In this document: one piece after another, positions 1 to 7,349 of the stretch
How positions within the stretch are numbered: the stretch's first letter is position 1
How the letters are laid out: each line of letters opens with the position of its first letter
Origin: Alphaproteobacteria bacterium
Lineage (GTDB): Bacteria; Pseudomonadota; Alphaproteobacteria; Sphingomonadales; Sphingomonadaceae
NCBI GenBank assembly: GCA_016650315.1
Contig: JAENVZ010000019.1
Coordinates: forward strand, 1 to 9,863
DNA length: 9,863 bases
Reading direction: 5' to 3'
Notes under the pieces: generated by a model
Database searches by the model: none
Told to the model about the DNA's origin: nothing
What the model saw: only the letters and a program-made list of their open reading frames with translations
Position numbers and translations under genes: made by a program

Positions 1-506
1 AACTCGACATCGACGCCTGCGGTCGGTTCGTCCAGAAATAATATCTCGGGTTCGTGCACCAGCGCCTTTGCAATCATCAGGCGACGTTTCATGCCCCCCG
101 ACAGTTCCGTCGATTTGGCGTGGCGCTTGTCCCAAAGCGTCAGGTCACGCAGAATCTTTTCAATAAGAACCGGGTCAGGCTTCTTGCCAAACAGGCCGCG
201 ACTGAATTGTACGGTCGAAATAACGTCTTCGAACATGTCGAGCGATATTTCCTGCGGCACGAGGCCAATTTTCGCTCGCGCCGCCTTGTAATCGCGGACA
301 ATATCCTTGCCATCGACCAGAACGCTGCCACTGCTGGGCGTCACCAGGCCACAAATGATGCTGATCAACGTCGTCTTGCCTGCACCATTGGCGCCCAGCA
401 ACGCGAAAATTTCCCCCTTGTTGATGTCCAGATCAATGGCATCAAGCGCCTTGGTGCCCGAAGCATAGCTTTTGGACAGACCAGAAACAGAAATTATGGA
501 TGACAT
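1..506 (-). CDS. ABC transporter ATP-binding protein, ABC-2 export type (3' end outside window)
   Basis: Reading the minus strand from an ATG at 506 gives 168 residues that stay open to the window edge. The nucleotide-binding domain is clear: Walker A GANGAGKT at residues 38-45, Q-loop glutamine 85 in the segment LVPQE, signature LSGGM at 135-139, and Walker B ILFLDEP at 155-161 followed by TAGVD (D-loop side). The spacing and the KRRL after the signature resemble ATPases of ABC-2 type drug or polysaccharide exporters (YadG/CcmA-like), which pair with a separate membrane permease. Such ATPases are usually 240-310 residues, so roughly a third is missing. A modest Shine-Dalgarno (AGGGA) lies about ten bases upstream of the start. 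The substrate cannot be told from the ATPase, and the permease would lie beyond the left edge. It is divergent from recJ and shows no functional link to the F420 genes. Confidence 0.93.
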   Translation of the reverse strand, partial: MSSIISVSGLSKSYASGTKALDAIDLDINKGEIFALLGANGAGKTTLISIICGLVTPSSGSVLVDGKDIVRDYKAARAKIGLVPQEISLDMFEDVISTVQFSRGLFGKKPDPVLIEKILRDLTLWDKRHAKSTELSGGMKRRLMIAKALVHEPEILFLDEPTAGVDVE

Positions 507-680
507 GCAACGGGAATCCCTGAACGCGGACTTTGATATATGCGGTGAAGGTAGGAAGAAAACCACCGCTTACAAGCAAAGCAGAGATGAAATCCCGATG
601 GCAGGTCCATAAGAAAGTTCTTTGCGAAAATGCGGCCCCATCACCTTTCCCCTTGGCAGCACACAGGATAACAGGGCTTC

Positions 681-2453
681 ATGTCCACCGCTCTCAACAT
701 AACCCGCTCCATCCTCGGTCAACCCTGGCAATGGCGGGGAGCGGGCGCGGATGGAAGAGACCCTGACTTTCAACCCAATGATCTGGTAACACAAATCCTT
801 TTGGCCCGTGGATGTACACAGGACAATATGGCCGCCCACCGCGACCCGACTATTCGCGCATTCATGCCGGACCCCAGCATATTTCAGGATATGGACAAGG
901 CCGCATCCCGGATTGCAGATGGCGTCGAAGCGCGTGAGAATATCACTATTTTCGGCGATTACGATGTCGATGGAGCGACCAGTGCGGCACTTCTCATCCG
1001 CCTGCTACGTGATCTGGGCATAGAAGCTGCCGCCTATATTCCCGACCGCCTGATGGAAGGATATGGGCCGAGCGGCGAAGCGTTAGTGCGACTGGCGCAG
1101 GGTGGCTCGTCCCTCATTGTCACGGTTGATTGCGGCGCGCAGGCATTCGAGGCGCTGGATATGGCGCACGCGGCGGGCGTGGACGTCATCGTGGTCGATC
1201 ATCATAAATGCGCGAGCGACCTCCCCCGCGCCTTCGCATTGGTCAATCCCAACCGACTTGATGAAAGCGAAGCGGGTGCGAACCATGGCCACCTTGCGGC
1301 AGTCGGCGTCGCTTTTCTGCTGGGTGCGGCCGTATTGCGGGAATTGCGTGGGCGGGGTTATTTTGAACATCGGCCTGAACCACGATTGATCGATCTGCTT
1401 GATCTTGTCGCTCTGGGCACCGTTGCGGACGTCGCCTCTCTTCGCAGCCTCAACCGCGCCTTTGTCGCACAAGGTCTCAAGATCATGGCAAACCGCCGCA
1501 ATATAGGCATGAGTGCTCTTATCGAGGCGGCCAGATTGCAGCGCGCACCGATCTGTTCCGACCTGGGGTTCGCGCTTGGGCCACGTATCAACGCTGGTGG
1601 ACGTGTAGGCAAGTCTGACCTAGGCGTTCGCCTGCTAACGACACTGAACCCTGTAGAGGCCCGTGATATTGCAGCACAACTCGACGTCCTCAACATCGAG
1701 CGCCGCATGATCGAGACTGTAGTGCAGGAAGAAGCCGAAACCATGAGCGATAGCCAGCATAACCGCGCCGTCGCCATTATGGCGGGCAAGGGCTGGCATC
1801 CCGGCGTGATCGGCATTGTCGCTGGCCGGCTCAAGGAAAAACTGGGCCGCCCCGCCATCGTGATTGCACTTGACGAAGACGGCTTGGGCAAAGGATCAGG
1901 CCGTTCAATCGCCGGGGTAGATCTGGGCGCAGCGATATTGGCGGCGAAGGACAACGGTCTGCTTGTGGCCGGCGGTGGTCACGCGATGGCAGCGGGCATT
2001 ACGGTTGCGGAAGAAAAAATGGATGCGCTCGCCGACTTTCTCGACGAACGCCTGTCGGCTGATGTAGCGCGGGCTCGGGGCGAACGCGCCCTGTTGCTGG
2101 ATGCCATCCTGTCGCCAAGAGGGGTTAATCCTGCTTTTCTGGAGGCGATAGAGGAAGGCGGCCCCTATGGCACCGGCTGGCCAGCGCCCCGTATTGCGAC
2201 CGGCCCTGTCCGGGTCATCAAGGCGGATATTGTCGGCAATGGCCACGTCCGCGCCATCGTGTCGGGGGATGATGGCGGCAGCCTCAAGACAGTTGCGTTC
2301 CGCCATGCCGAATCCGAACTTGGTCAAGCCCTGCTGGCCGCTCCCCGCGACCGCCGCCTGTGGATGGCGGGCCGCGCAAAGCTCGACGATTGGGGCACGC
2401 GTCCCGCCGCCGAACTCCATGTCGAAGATGCCGCCTGGGTGGATCAGGTATAA
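681..2453 (+). CDS. recJ: Single-stranded-DNA-specific exonuclease RecJ
   Basis: This 590-residue protein has the length of bacterial RecJ (E. coli RecJ is 577). RecJ is the 5'-3' single-strand DNA exonuclease of the RecF recombination pathway, mismatch repair and base excision repair. It is a cytoplasmic DHH-superfamily phosphoesterase using Mn2+ or Mg2+. Visible motifs in order: motif I DYDVDG (residues 93-98), VDCG (149-152), the name-giving DHH (173-175), HLAAVGVAF, ALGTVADVASL with a metal-site aspartate, and the arginine/glycine-rich GPRINAGGRVG. The DHHA1 part has GWHPGVIGIVAGRL (from 371) and GGGHAMAAG (from 431). The C-terminal OB-like domain follows and the frame is intact. The ATG at 681 follows AGGG at 673-676, a somewhat close spacing, and leaves a normal N-terminus. 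It is a housekeeping gene, transcribed in the direction of the downstream tRNA. Confidence 0.97.
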   Translation: MSTALNITRSILGQPWQWRGAGADGRDPDFQPNDLVTQILLARGCTQDNMAAHRDPTIRAFMPDPSIFQDMDKAASRIADGVEARENITIFGDYDVDGATSAALLIRLLRDLGIEAAAYIPDRLMEGYGPSGEALVRLAQGGSSLIVTVDCGAQAFEALDMAHAAGVDVIVVDHHKCASDLPRAFALVNPNRLDESEAGANHGHLAAVGVAFLLGAAVLRELRGRGYFEHRPEPRLIDLLDLVALGTVADVASLRSLNRAFVAQGLKIMANRRNIGMSALIEAARLQRAPICSDLGFALGPRINAGGRVGKSDLGVRLLTTLNPVEARDIAAQLDVLNIERRMIETVVQEEAETMSDSQHNRAVAIMAGKGWHPGVIGIVAGRLKEKLGRPAIVIALDEDGLGKGSGRSIAGVDLGAAILAAKDNGLLVAGGGHAMAAGITVAEEKMDALADFLDERLSADVARARGERALLLDAILSPRGVNPAFLEAIEEGGPYGTGWPAPRIATGPVRVIKADIVGNGHVRAIVSGDDGGSLKTVAFRHAESELGQALLAAPRDRRLWMAGRAKLDDWGTRPAAELHVEDAAWVDQV

Positions 2454-2498
2454 ATAGAAGTTGGGGCAAGAATCTTTGCATCTCGCCACTATCCGGGC

Positions 2499-2527
2499 TT
2501 GACCCGCACCCCCCCCTCCCCTAATGG
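2499..2527 (+). promoter_or_regulatory. Candidate sigma-70 promoter for tRNA-Glu
   Basis: TTGACC (2499-2504) and TAATGG (2522-2527) are separated by 17 bases. Transcription would begin near 2534, giving a leader of about 20 bases before the mature tRNA. The -35 matches the consensus well and the -10 only partly. The spacer contains an unusual C-rich run. The call rests on position and spacing alone. Confidence 0.35.
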
Positions 2528-2555
2528 CGTCGGCTCTGGCACAGCCCTGCTTCGG

Positions 2556-2630
2556 GGCCCCTTCGTCTAGCGGTTAGGACGCGGCCCTTTCACGGCTGAA
2601 ACACGGGTTCAATTCCCGTAGGGGTCACCA
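2556..2630 (+). tRNA. tRNA-Glu (anticodon UUC), CCA encoded
   Basis: The 75-base sequence folds as a standard tRNA. The acceptor arm GGCCCCT pairs with AGGGGTC through one G-U pair, followed by discriminator A and an encoded CCA. The D arm contains GTCTAGCGGTTAGGAC. The anticodon stem CGGCC/GGCTG encloses the 7-base loop CTTTCAC with anticodon TTC. The T arm ACGGGTTCAATTCCCGT carries the conserved TTCAA. The anticodon reads GAA and GAG codons. The tRNA supplies glutamate for protein synthesis; glutamate is also the substrate of CofE, which is probably coincidental. tRNA genes are frequent integration sites, and accessory-looking genes begin just downstream. Confidence 0.97.
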
Positions 2631-2690
2631 GCTTTTCAATAAATTATGCACTTGAAATTCCGCCATTATTCTCATTTTGACGATGGTTTG

Positions 2691-2714
2691 GCTTAAAATT
2701 GCACTGCTTAAAAT
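2691..2714. repeat. Short direct repeat in the tRNA-tetR spacer
   Basis: The 9-base unit GCTTAAAAT occurs at 2691-2699 and again at 2706-2714, a period of 15 bases. It lies in the AT-richer spacer between the tRNA and the TetR gene. It may be a duplicated regulator half-site or promoter element, or chance in AT-rich DNA. No good -35 sits at proper distance from either copy. Confidence 0.35.
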
Positions 2715-2716
2715 GG

Positions 2717-2745
2717 GGCCTATATACGTAGCTGACCACTAGGCC
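2717..2745. repeat. Spaced inverted repeat GGCCTA/TAGGCC
   Basis: GGCCTA (2717-2722) and its reverse complement TAGGCC (2740-2745) flank a 17-base spacer that contains the palindrome TACGTA. The arms are only six bases, so this is weak. It could be an operator or a remnant hairpin between the tRNA and tetR. No T-run follows, so it is not an intrinsic terminator. Confidence 0.25.
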
Positions 2746-2809
2746 GGGCGGCGTGACAACGCTCCATCCATGCTGCATCATATCCTCAGCGCAATGATAG
2801 GTCTGTTGA

Positions 2810-2822
2810 CGCTTGACAAGCG
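2810..2822. promoter_or_regulatory. 13-bp palindrome, candidate TetR operator
   Basis: CGCTTGACAAGCG is a perfect palindrome with 5-base arms and a 3-base centre. It ends 20 bases before the ATG of the TetR-type gene. TetR-family repressors often bind short palindromes of about this size near their own promoter, so autoregulation is a reasonable inference. It overlaps TTGACA (2813-2818), but no good -10 follows at 17 bases. A looser match, CGCT-N8-AGCG, occurs at 3628-3643 ahead of the next gene, which would allow control of the F420 operon by the same protein. Confidence 0.35.
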
Positions 2823-2842
2823 GAAGGGCATCAGAATTTTCG

Positions 2843-3583
2843 ATGGAAACAGACAGTAAGACAAACCTGCTCAAGGAAGCATCCGATAGGCCGCAGGTCT
2901 ATTCCAGTCCGGCAATCATTGCCCGGCGTCAACGGATTCTGGAAGAAACCCGCAAGATTATTTCCGAACAGGGCATATCCGCTCTCAGCATGAATGAGGT
3001 GGGCCTGCGCGCCGGCGTTGCCAAGCGTACGCTTTATAATGCCTTCCAGACGCGCGAACGCATGATTGCGACCGCGATTCAGGAATATTTCGACGAATTT
3101 GTTGGACACATTCATTTCACGAATGCGTCCGGAACAATGATGCATAACCTGGAACGGATGATTTCCGTGGTCCAGCGCAATCGCCAGATCCGCAATTACA
3201 TCAAAGCAATCATGTCGCTTTATTTCAGCCCGGATGCCGACAGCGATATCTGGCTGGCCATGCATTCAATGGCCACGCGCCCCAATTTGAAATGGCTGAA
3301 GATACTGCAGTCCAAGAAACAGCTTCAACCCTGGGTGCATGTCGAGAGACTCGCCGAGGACGCTGTGCGTATAGAATATGCTATCATCAACGATTGGGCC
3401 CTTGGCCGCTTTCCCGATGACGAAATAGTGGTGCGGTTGATTACCAGCTATCTGACCTTCATCCTGGGCGCGACGCGCGGCCCCGCGCGTAAGGAAATCG
3501 AGGAGTTGTTGAAGCGAATCGATGCCGAAGGAGTGGTGGCACTTCCCGAACCCAAAAGCCTTAAGGGGATCAAAGTAGCATAA
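2843..3583 (+). CDS. TetR-family transcriptional regulator
   Basis: The protein has 246 residues, slightly long for TetR regulators (usually 190-230). A short polar N-terminal tail is followed by the TetR DNA-binding domain at about 28-75: the helix RRQRILEETRKIISEQG, then LSMNEVGLRAGVAKRTLYNAF, which carries the helix-turn-helix and the typical recognition-helix end TLYNAF. The rest is a helical ligand-binding and dimerisation region of no recognised subclass. The ATG at 2843 is chosen because homology begins after it. The only purine-rich site, GGAAGGG at 2822-2828, is 14 bases away, so translation may be weak. An in-frame TTG at 2813 is the alternative start. It faces the F420 genes in the same direction, so control of itself, of the operon or of both is inferred from position. 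The inducer is unknown. Confidence 0.9.
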   Translation: METDSKTNLLKEASDRPQVYSSPAIIARRQRILEETRKIISEQGISALSMNEVGLRAGVAKRTLYNAFQTRERMIATAIQEYFDEFVGHIHFTNASGTMMHNLERMISVVQRNRQIRNYIKAIMSLYFSPDADSDIWLAMHSMATRPNLKWLKILQSKKQLQPWVHVERLAEDAVRIEYAIINDWALGRFPDDEIVVRLITSYLTFILGATRGPARKEIEELLKRIDAEGVVALPEPKSLKGIKVA

Positions 3584-3662
3584 ATCTATCCTTGCGTGCA
3601 ATTTTACTTGCGCCCTGTGCGATAACGCGCTTTGATCCCAGCGTATATGCAGCTCAACTATT

Positions 3663-3678
3663 GAGGGTAGAGGGCATG
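3663..3678 (+). promoter_or_regulatory. Strong ribosome binding site and ATG in a frame that does not match the downstream ORF
   Basis: GAGGG at 3663-3667 sits eight bases before an ATG at 3676-3678, the best initiation signal in this spacer. The frame it opens encodes a peptide beginning MTDTQTAMQDEIIVE and ends at 3828 without recognisable content. The TetR-like coding sequence runs one frame over, where a TGA lies at 3677-3679 and the first ATG is at 3704. The site therefore suggests that the original gene started at 3676 and was shifted by an indel between about 3700 and 3730. Confidence 0.5.
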
Positions 3679-3703
3679 ACGGATACGCAAACAGCGATGC
3701 AAG

Positions 3704-4213
3704 ATGAAATCATCGTTGAGCGACAACCCGCGCAATGTCGATCTCGACCGGCTGGAGGCGATGGCCGGGCCACGTACGACCCGCGACATCGTCGATATTC
3801 TGGTATTCCCGGTAACGGCCCTCCATGACGATTATTATGTGCAGTTTATCGTGATGTTGAGCATGACCCACCGTGACCTGATGATGGATGCGATCGAAAA
3901 CCGCTGGAATTCCGGTTATAGCCGATGCTTGGATGATCTGCGCCGGTTGATACCGCCCATGCCGACAGCTCTGCAGAATCAGCGATTCGTCTTCATGGGT
4001 ACTTATCTGGGAGCGGTCCCTGCTGCACGGCAACGGGCGTTGTCCGACCGCAGCCGCAGCCACCCGACCTGGGGGTCTGACGTCAGCCTTGAACATTTCG
4101 TCCAGTCCGTGACGACGGTTCTCGAAGCGCCCGTGAACTTTCCGGCGGAAGCGCTTGCAACAATTGGAGTGGACGGCGCGCCCTTGCCGCGCGATTATGG
4201 GCCTGTTGGATAA
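3704..4213 (+). CDS. TetR C-terminal-domain-like protein without helix-turn-helix; possibly frameshifted at its start
   Basis: These 169 residues look like the ligand-binding half of a TetR-type regulator. Segments such as RTTRDIVDILVFPVTAL, YYVQFIVMLSMTHRDL and LRRLIPPMPTALQNQRFVF, with a helix near the end (LEHFVQSVTTVLEA), follow the pattern of TetR C-terminal domains. No DNA-binding domain precedes it: the upstream TetR gene ends at 3583 and only 120 bases separate them. The ATG at 3704 is the first in-frame start but lacks a ribosome binding site; a strong site serves an ATG at 3676 in another frame. The 3' end overlaps the likely fbiC start, so it appears to be the first gene of the F420 operon. 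It could be a ligand-sensing partner of the neighbouring TetR protein, a decaying regulator, or an unrelated helical protein. The family assignment was made by eye and is moderate. Confidence 0.55.
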   Translation: MKSSLSDNPRNVDLDRLEAMAGPRTTRDIVDILVFPVTALHDDYYVQFIVMLSMTHRDLMMDAIENRWNSGYSRCLDDLRRLIPPMPTALQNQRFVFMGTYLGAVPAARQRALSDRSRSHPTWGSDVSLEHFVQSVTTVLEAPVNFPAEALATIGVDGAPLPRDYGPVG

Positions 4214-6680
4214 TCGTCCCAGCACGAACGTAAAAATCATGTGGAGCAGAACATTGGGCGCAGAACATATCATCGGAATCGCAAGCGGTCAGGCCGGTGC
4301 GCCAGCAATATATGCGGCGCTGGCCGATGCCGCGCTTCCCGACCTGCTGGCTGCCGCGTCCATGCTGCGCGATGCGGGTCATGGACGCATCCAGAGCTGG
4401 TCGCCCAAGGTTTTCATTCCGCTGACCCAACTCTGCCGCAACCTTTGCCATTACTGCACCTTTTCCCAACCGCCGCGACCGGGCGAACGGGCCTATATGA
4501 CGCTGGAGCAAGTATTGTGCGTCGCCCGCGCGGGCAAGGCAGCCGGTTGCACCGAAGCGCTGTTTACACTGGGCGACAAACCGGAATTGCGCTTTCAGGC
4601 AGCGAGGGACGAACTCGCCGCACTGGGCCATGAAACGACCCTGTCCTATCTGGCCGAAATATGCGCGGCGGTGCGCGATGAAACCGGCTTGCTGCCGCAC
4701 ATCAATGCGGGTGTCATGAGCCGGGAGGACATGACCATGCTGCGCCGTGTGTCGGTATCGCAGGGCCTGATGCTCGAATCGGTATCAGATCGCCTGATGG
4801 AAAAGGGCGGCGCCCATTATCGCTCGCCTGACAAAGCACCCGCTGCCCGATTGGAAACCATTCGTCTGGCCGGCGAATTGGCTGTGCCTTTCACCACAGG
4901 CATATTGATCGGCATTGGCGAGACGCGCGAAGAACGAGTGGAAGCGCTGCTCGCCATCCGCAATCTTCACACCCAATATGGCCATATTCAGGAAGTTATC
5001 GTCCAGAATTTCCGCGCCAAGCCACGCACCGTGATGGCCGATGCACCCGAACCCGACATGGACGACCTGCTCTGGACCATCGCCGCTGCACGATTGATCC
5101 TGGGGACTGAAATGAACATTCAGGCCCCACCCAACCTGTCGGCGCAGGACTTCCCGCGCCTCATATCGGCGGGCATAAACGACTGGGGCGGCGTATCGCC
5201 TGTCACCCCCGATCATGTGAACCCGGAGGCTCCGTGGCCAGAGATCGAACGCCTGCGCGAGGCAACAGCGCAAACCGGACGCATTCTGGTTGCCCGTCTG
5301 CCCGTTTATCCCGCCTATGCGTCCGACAATGCCCGTTGGCAGGACAAGGCAATGGTCCCTGCGATCCTGCGTGCCGCCGATGCAACCGGTTTCGCCCGCG
5401 CCGACGACTGGTCGCCGGGTGTTACGCTGCCCGAACGCCCTGCTATCCCATGCAGCTTGCCCGTCGATCCACGGATAGCCGCCATCGTCAATCAGGCCAT
5501 GGCGGGCGATGGCATTGACGAGGACGCCATAACCACGCTCTTTTCGGCCCGTGATGTGGATCTGGAGCATATATGTGCAAGCGCCGACCAGTTGCGCCAG
5601 CAGGTTAATGGCGACACCGTCACCTATGTCGTCAACCGGAACATCAACTATACCAATATCTGCGTCTATAAATGCGGCTTCTGCGCCTTTTCAAAGGGCG
5701 ACAAGGCGGAGGCATTACGCGGCCAGCCCTATGACCTCGACATTGCCGAAGTCGTCCGCCGCACGCGGGAGGCATGGGATCGCGGCGGTACAGAGGTCTG
5801 CCTTCAGGGCGGCATTCACCCCCATTATACAGGGGACACCTATCTCAACCTTGCCCGCGCCGTGCGCTCTGCGGTGCCGGACATGCACATCCATGCCTTT
5901 TCCCCGCTGGAGGTGGCGCAAGGTGCTGCGACGCTGGGCCTCTCGGTGGAAATGTTCCTCCGACGCCTGAAGGATGCGGGACTCAATACTTTGCCTGGTA
6001 CTGCGGCGGAAATATTGGACGATGATGTCCGGGCCATCATCTGCCCGGACAAGCTTGACACCCGGCAATGGCTGGATGTGATTGAAACGGCCCACCGCGT
6101 CGGTTTTCGCACAACGGCGACCATCATGTTCGGCCATGTCGATACACCGCGCCACTGGGCACAGCACCTGATCCATATCCGTGCGTTGCAGGCACGCACA
6201 GGCGGCTTTACCGAATTCGTACCGCTCCCCTTCGTCCACATGGAAGCACCCATCGCCCTGCGCGGTCAGGCGCGTTGCGGCCCGACATTCCGGGAGGTGC
6301 GCCTGATGCACGCCGTGGCACGCCTGGCCCTGCACCCGCTGATCCCGTCGATCCAGACCAGTTGGGTAAAGCTTGGCGCCAAAGGCGTTGCCGCTTGCCT
6401 GAATTCAGGCGCCAACGATTTGGGCGGAACGCTGATGAACGAAAGCATCTCGCGCGCGGCCGGCACCCAACATGGCCAGGAAATGCCGCCTGCCGCGATG
6501 GAAGCACTGATCCGTTCGTTGGGCCGCACCCCGCGCCAACGTACAACGCTTTACGGCCCGGTCGATGAGGCAACCCGGCAACGCGGCATGACCGCCGACA
6601 CTCTTCTCCCGGTCATCCTGACACCTCCGCACAAGCGGCCCAAGGAACATAGGCACATAGAGAGGCTTGAACATGCATAA
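4197..6680 (+). CDS. fbiC: 7,8-didemethyl-8-hydroxy-5-deazariboflavin (Fo) synthase, CofG/CofH fusion
   Basis: This radical SAM protein joins tyrosine to the pyrimidine 5-amino-6-ribitylaminouracil (a riboflavin intermediate) to form Fo, the chromophore of F420. It carries two fused halves as in actinobacterial FbiC (about 850 residues); in archaea they are separate CofG and CofH. Counting from 4197 (827 residues), the CofG-like half has KVFIPLTQLCRNLCHYCTF with the 4Fe-4S cysteines 80, 84 and 87. The CofH-like half has NRNINYTNICVYKCGFCAF with cysteines 489, 493 and 496. Both clusters look intact, and so do downstream motifs such as GGIHP and FSPLEV in the CofH half. The start is uncertain: ATG 4197 overlaps the end of the previous ORF and suggests coupling, ATG 4239 would give 813 residues, and TTG 4155 is possible. 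None has a good ribosome binding site. It is the first committed enzyme of the operon. Confidence 0.95.
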   Translation: MGLLDNRPSTNVKIMWSRTLGAEHIIGIASGQAGAPAIYAALADAALPDLLAAASMLRDAGHGRIQSWSPKVFIPLTQLCRNLCHYCTFSQPPRPGERAYMTLEQVLCVARAGKAAGCTEALFTLGDKPELRFQAARDELAALGHETTLSYLAEICAAVRDETGLLPHINAGVMSREDMTMLRRVSVSQGLMLESVSDRLMEKGGAHYRSPDKAPAARLETIRLAGELAVPFTTGILIGIGETREERVEALLAIRNLHTQYGHIQEVIVQNFRAKPRTVMADAPEPDMDDLLWTIAAARLILGTEMNIQAPPNLSAQDFPRLISAGINDWGGVSPVTPDHVNPEAPWPEIERLREATAQTGRILVARLPVYPAYASDNARWQDKAMVPAILRAADATGFARADDWSPGVTLPERPAIPCSLPVDPRIAAIVNQAMAGDGIDEDAITTLFSARDVDLEHICASADQLRQQVNGDTVTYVVNRNINYTNICVYKCGFCAFSKGDKAEALRGQPYDLDIAEVVRRTREAWDRGGTEVCLQGGIHPHYTGDTYLNLARAVRSAVPDMHIHAFSPLEVAQGAATLGLSVEMFLRRLKDAGLNTLPGTAAEILDDDVRAIICPDKLDTRQWLDVIETAHRVGFRTTATIMFGHVDTPRHWAQHLIHIRALQARTGGFTEFVPLPFVHMEAPIALRGQARCGPTFREVRLMHAVARLALHPLIPSIQTSWVKLGAKGVAACLNSGANDLGGTLMNESISRAAGTQHGQEMPPAAMEALIRSLGRTPRQRTTLYGPVDEATRQRGMTADTLLPVILTPPHKRPKEHRHIERLEHA

Positions 6681-7338
6681 TGACAGCAAGGCGGTCATCG
6701 CCGTTCTGGGAGGCACCGGAAAGGAAGGCGGCGGCCTTGCCCTTCGCTGGGCGCACAAGGGGCACAAGGTCATCATCGGCGGCCGCTTGGCCGAGCGCGC
6801 GCAGGAAGTCGCCGCCGCGATGAACGAGACGCTTGGCAGCAATGCAGTCAGCGGCGCAATTAATGCCGATGCTGCATCACAAGCCGACATTGTGGTCCTG
6901 GCCGTGCCTTATGCTGCGCAACAATCAACGGTTGAGGATGTCCGCGCCGGATTGACCGGAAAGATACTGATCGACGTCACCGTGCCGCTGGTTCCGCCCA
7001 AGGTCAGCCGGGTCCAACTTCCCGATGGCGGTTCAGCGGTCGCAGCCGTTCAGAAGTTGCTGGGCGAAGGTGTACGGGTTGTCTCTGCTTTCCAGAACAT
7101 CTCTGCCCATCACCTGACCAAACTGGATGAAGACATTGAATGCGATGTGCTGGTCTGTTCCGATGATGCAGAGGCCGCAGACAGCGTCGTCGAACTCGCA
7201 CAGGAAATCGGCCTGCGCGCATGGAATGCCGGACCGCTCGCCAATTCCGTGGTTGCCGAGGGCTTGACCTCCGTACTGATCTCGCTCAACCGTCGTTACA
7301 AAGTGCCGGGGTCCGGCATCCGTATTACGGGAGTGTAA
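6673..7338 (+). CDS. npdG: NADPH-dependent F420 reductase (F420:NADPH oxidoreductase)
   Basis: The 221-residue protein belongs to the Fno/NpdG family, which transfers hydride between NADPH and F420 and in aerobes supplies reduced F420H2 to other enzymes. The Rossmann nucleotide site is AVLGGTGKEGGGLALR (glycine motif at 13-19), followed by IIGGRLAERA, whose arginine is placed to bind the NADP 2'-phosphate. Family motifs in the second half are VVSAFQNISAHHL, CDVLVCSDD, and the end LISLNRRYKVPGSGIRITG, close to archaeal Fno. The ATG at 6673 is preferred over TTG 6667 because AGAGAGG at 6659-6665 is seven bases upstream. The start overlaps the last eight bases of fbiC, indicating coupled translation. 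Its place inside a biosynthetic operon argues that the cofactor is made and immediately reduced for use. Confidence 0.93.
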   Translation: MHNDSKAVIAVLGGTGKEGGGLALRWAHKGHKVIIGGRLAERAQEVAAAMNETLGSNAVSGAINADAASQADIVVLAVPYAAQQSTVEDVRAGLTGKILIDVTVPLVPPKVSRVQLPDGGSAVAAVQKLLGEGVRVVSAFQNISAHHLTKLDEDIECDVLVCSDDAEAADSVVELAQEIGLRAWNAGPLANSVVAEGLTSVLISLNRRYKVPGSGIRITGV

Positions 7339-7349
7339 ACAAGATTTCC

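Noticed and set aside
54..503. Plus-strand ORF of 149 codons opposite the ABC ATPase
   Set aside because: It is the antisense shadow of the ATPase, whose Walker A, signature and Walker B motifs lie on the minus strand.
1358..2489. Long minus-strand ORFs (about 195 codons each) across recJ
   Set aside because: Low-complexity, arginine/serine/alanine-rich translations with no motifs, lying opposite conserved RecJ motifs. They are GC-rich shadow frames.
2500..2520. C-rich run as a functional element or sequencing artefact
   Set aside because: It is short, lies in the spacer of the candidate tRNA promoter, and has no repeat period or partner sequence. Nothing further can be supported.
2717..2745. 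Intrinsic terminator after the tRNA
   Set aside because: The GGCCTA/TAGGCC arms are short with a 17-base loop and no T-tract follows.
4785..5570. Minus-strand ORF of 261 codons inside fbiC
   Set aside because: No recognisable domain. The plus strand carries continuous FbiC homology over the same bases.
7221..7349. N-terminal extension of cofE by 43 codons
   Set aside because: It overlaps the conserved C-terminus of npdG and its translation does not resemble CofE. The family match begins after ATG 7350.
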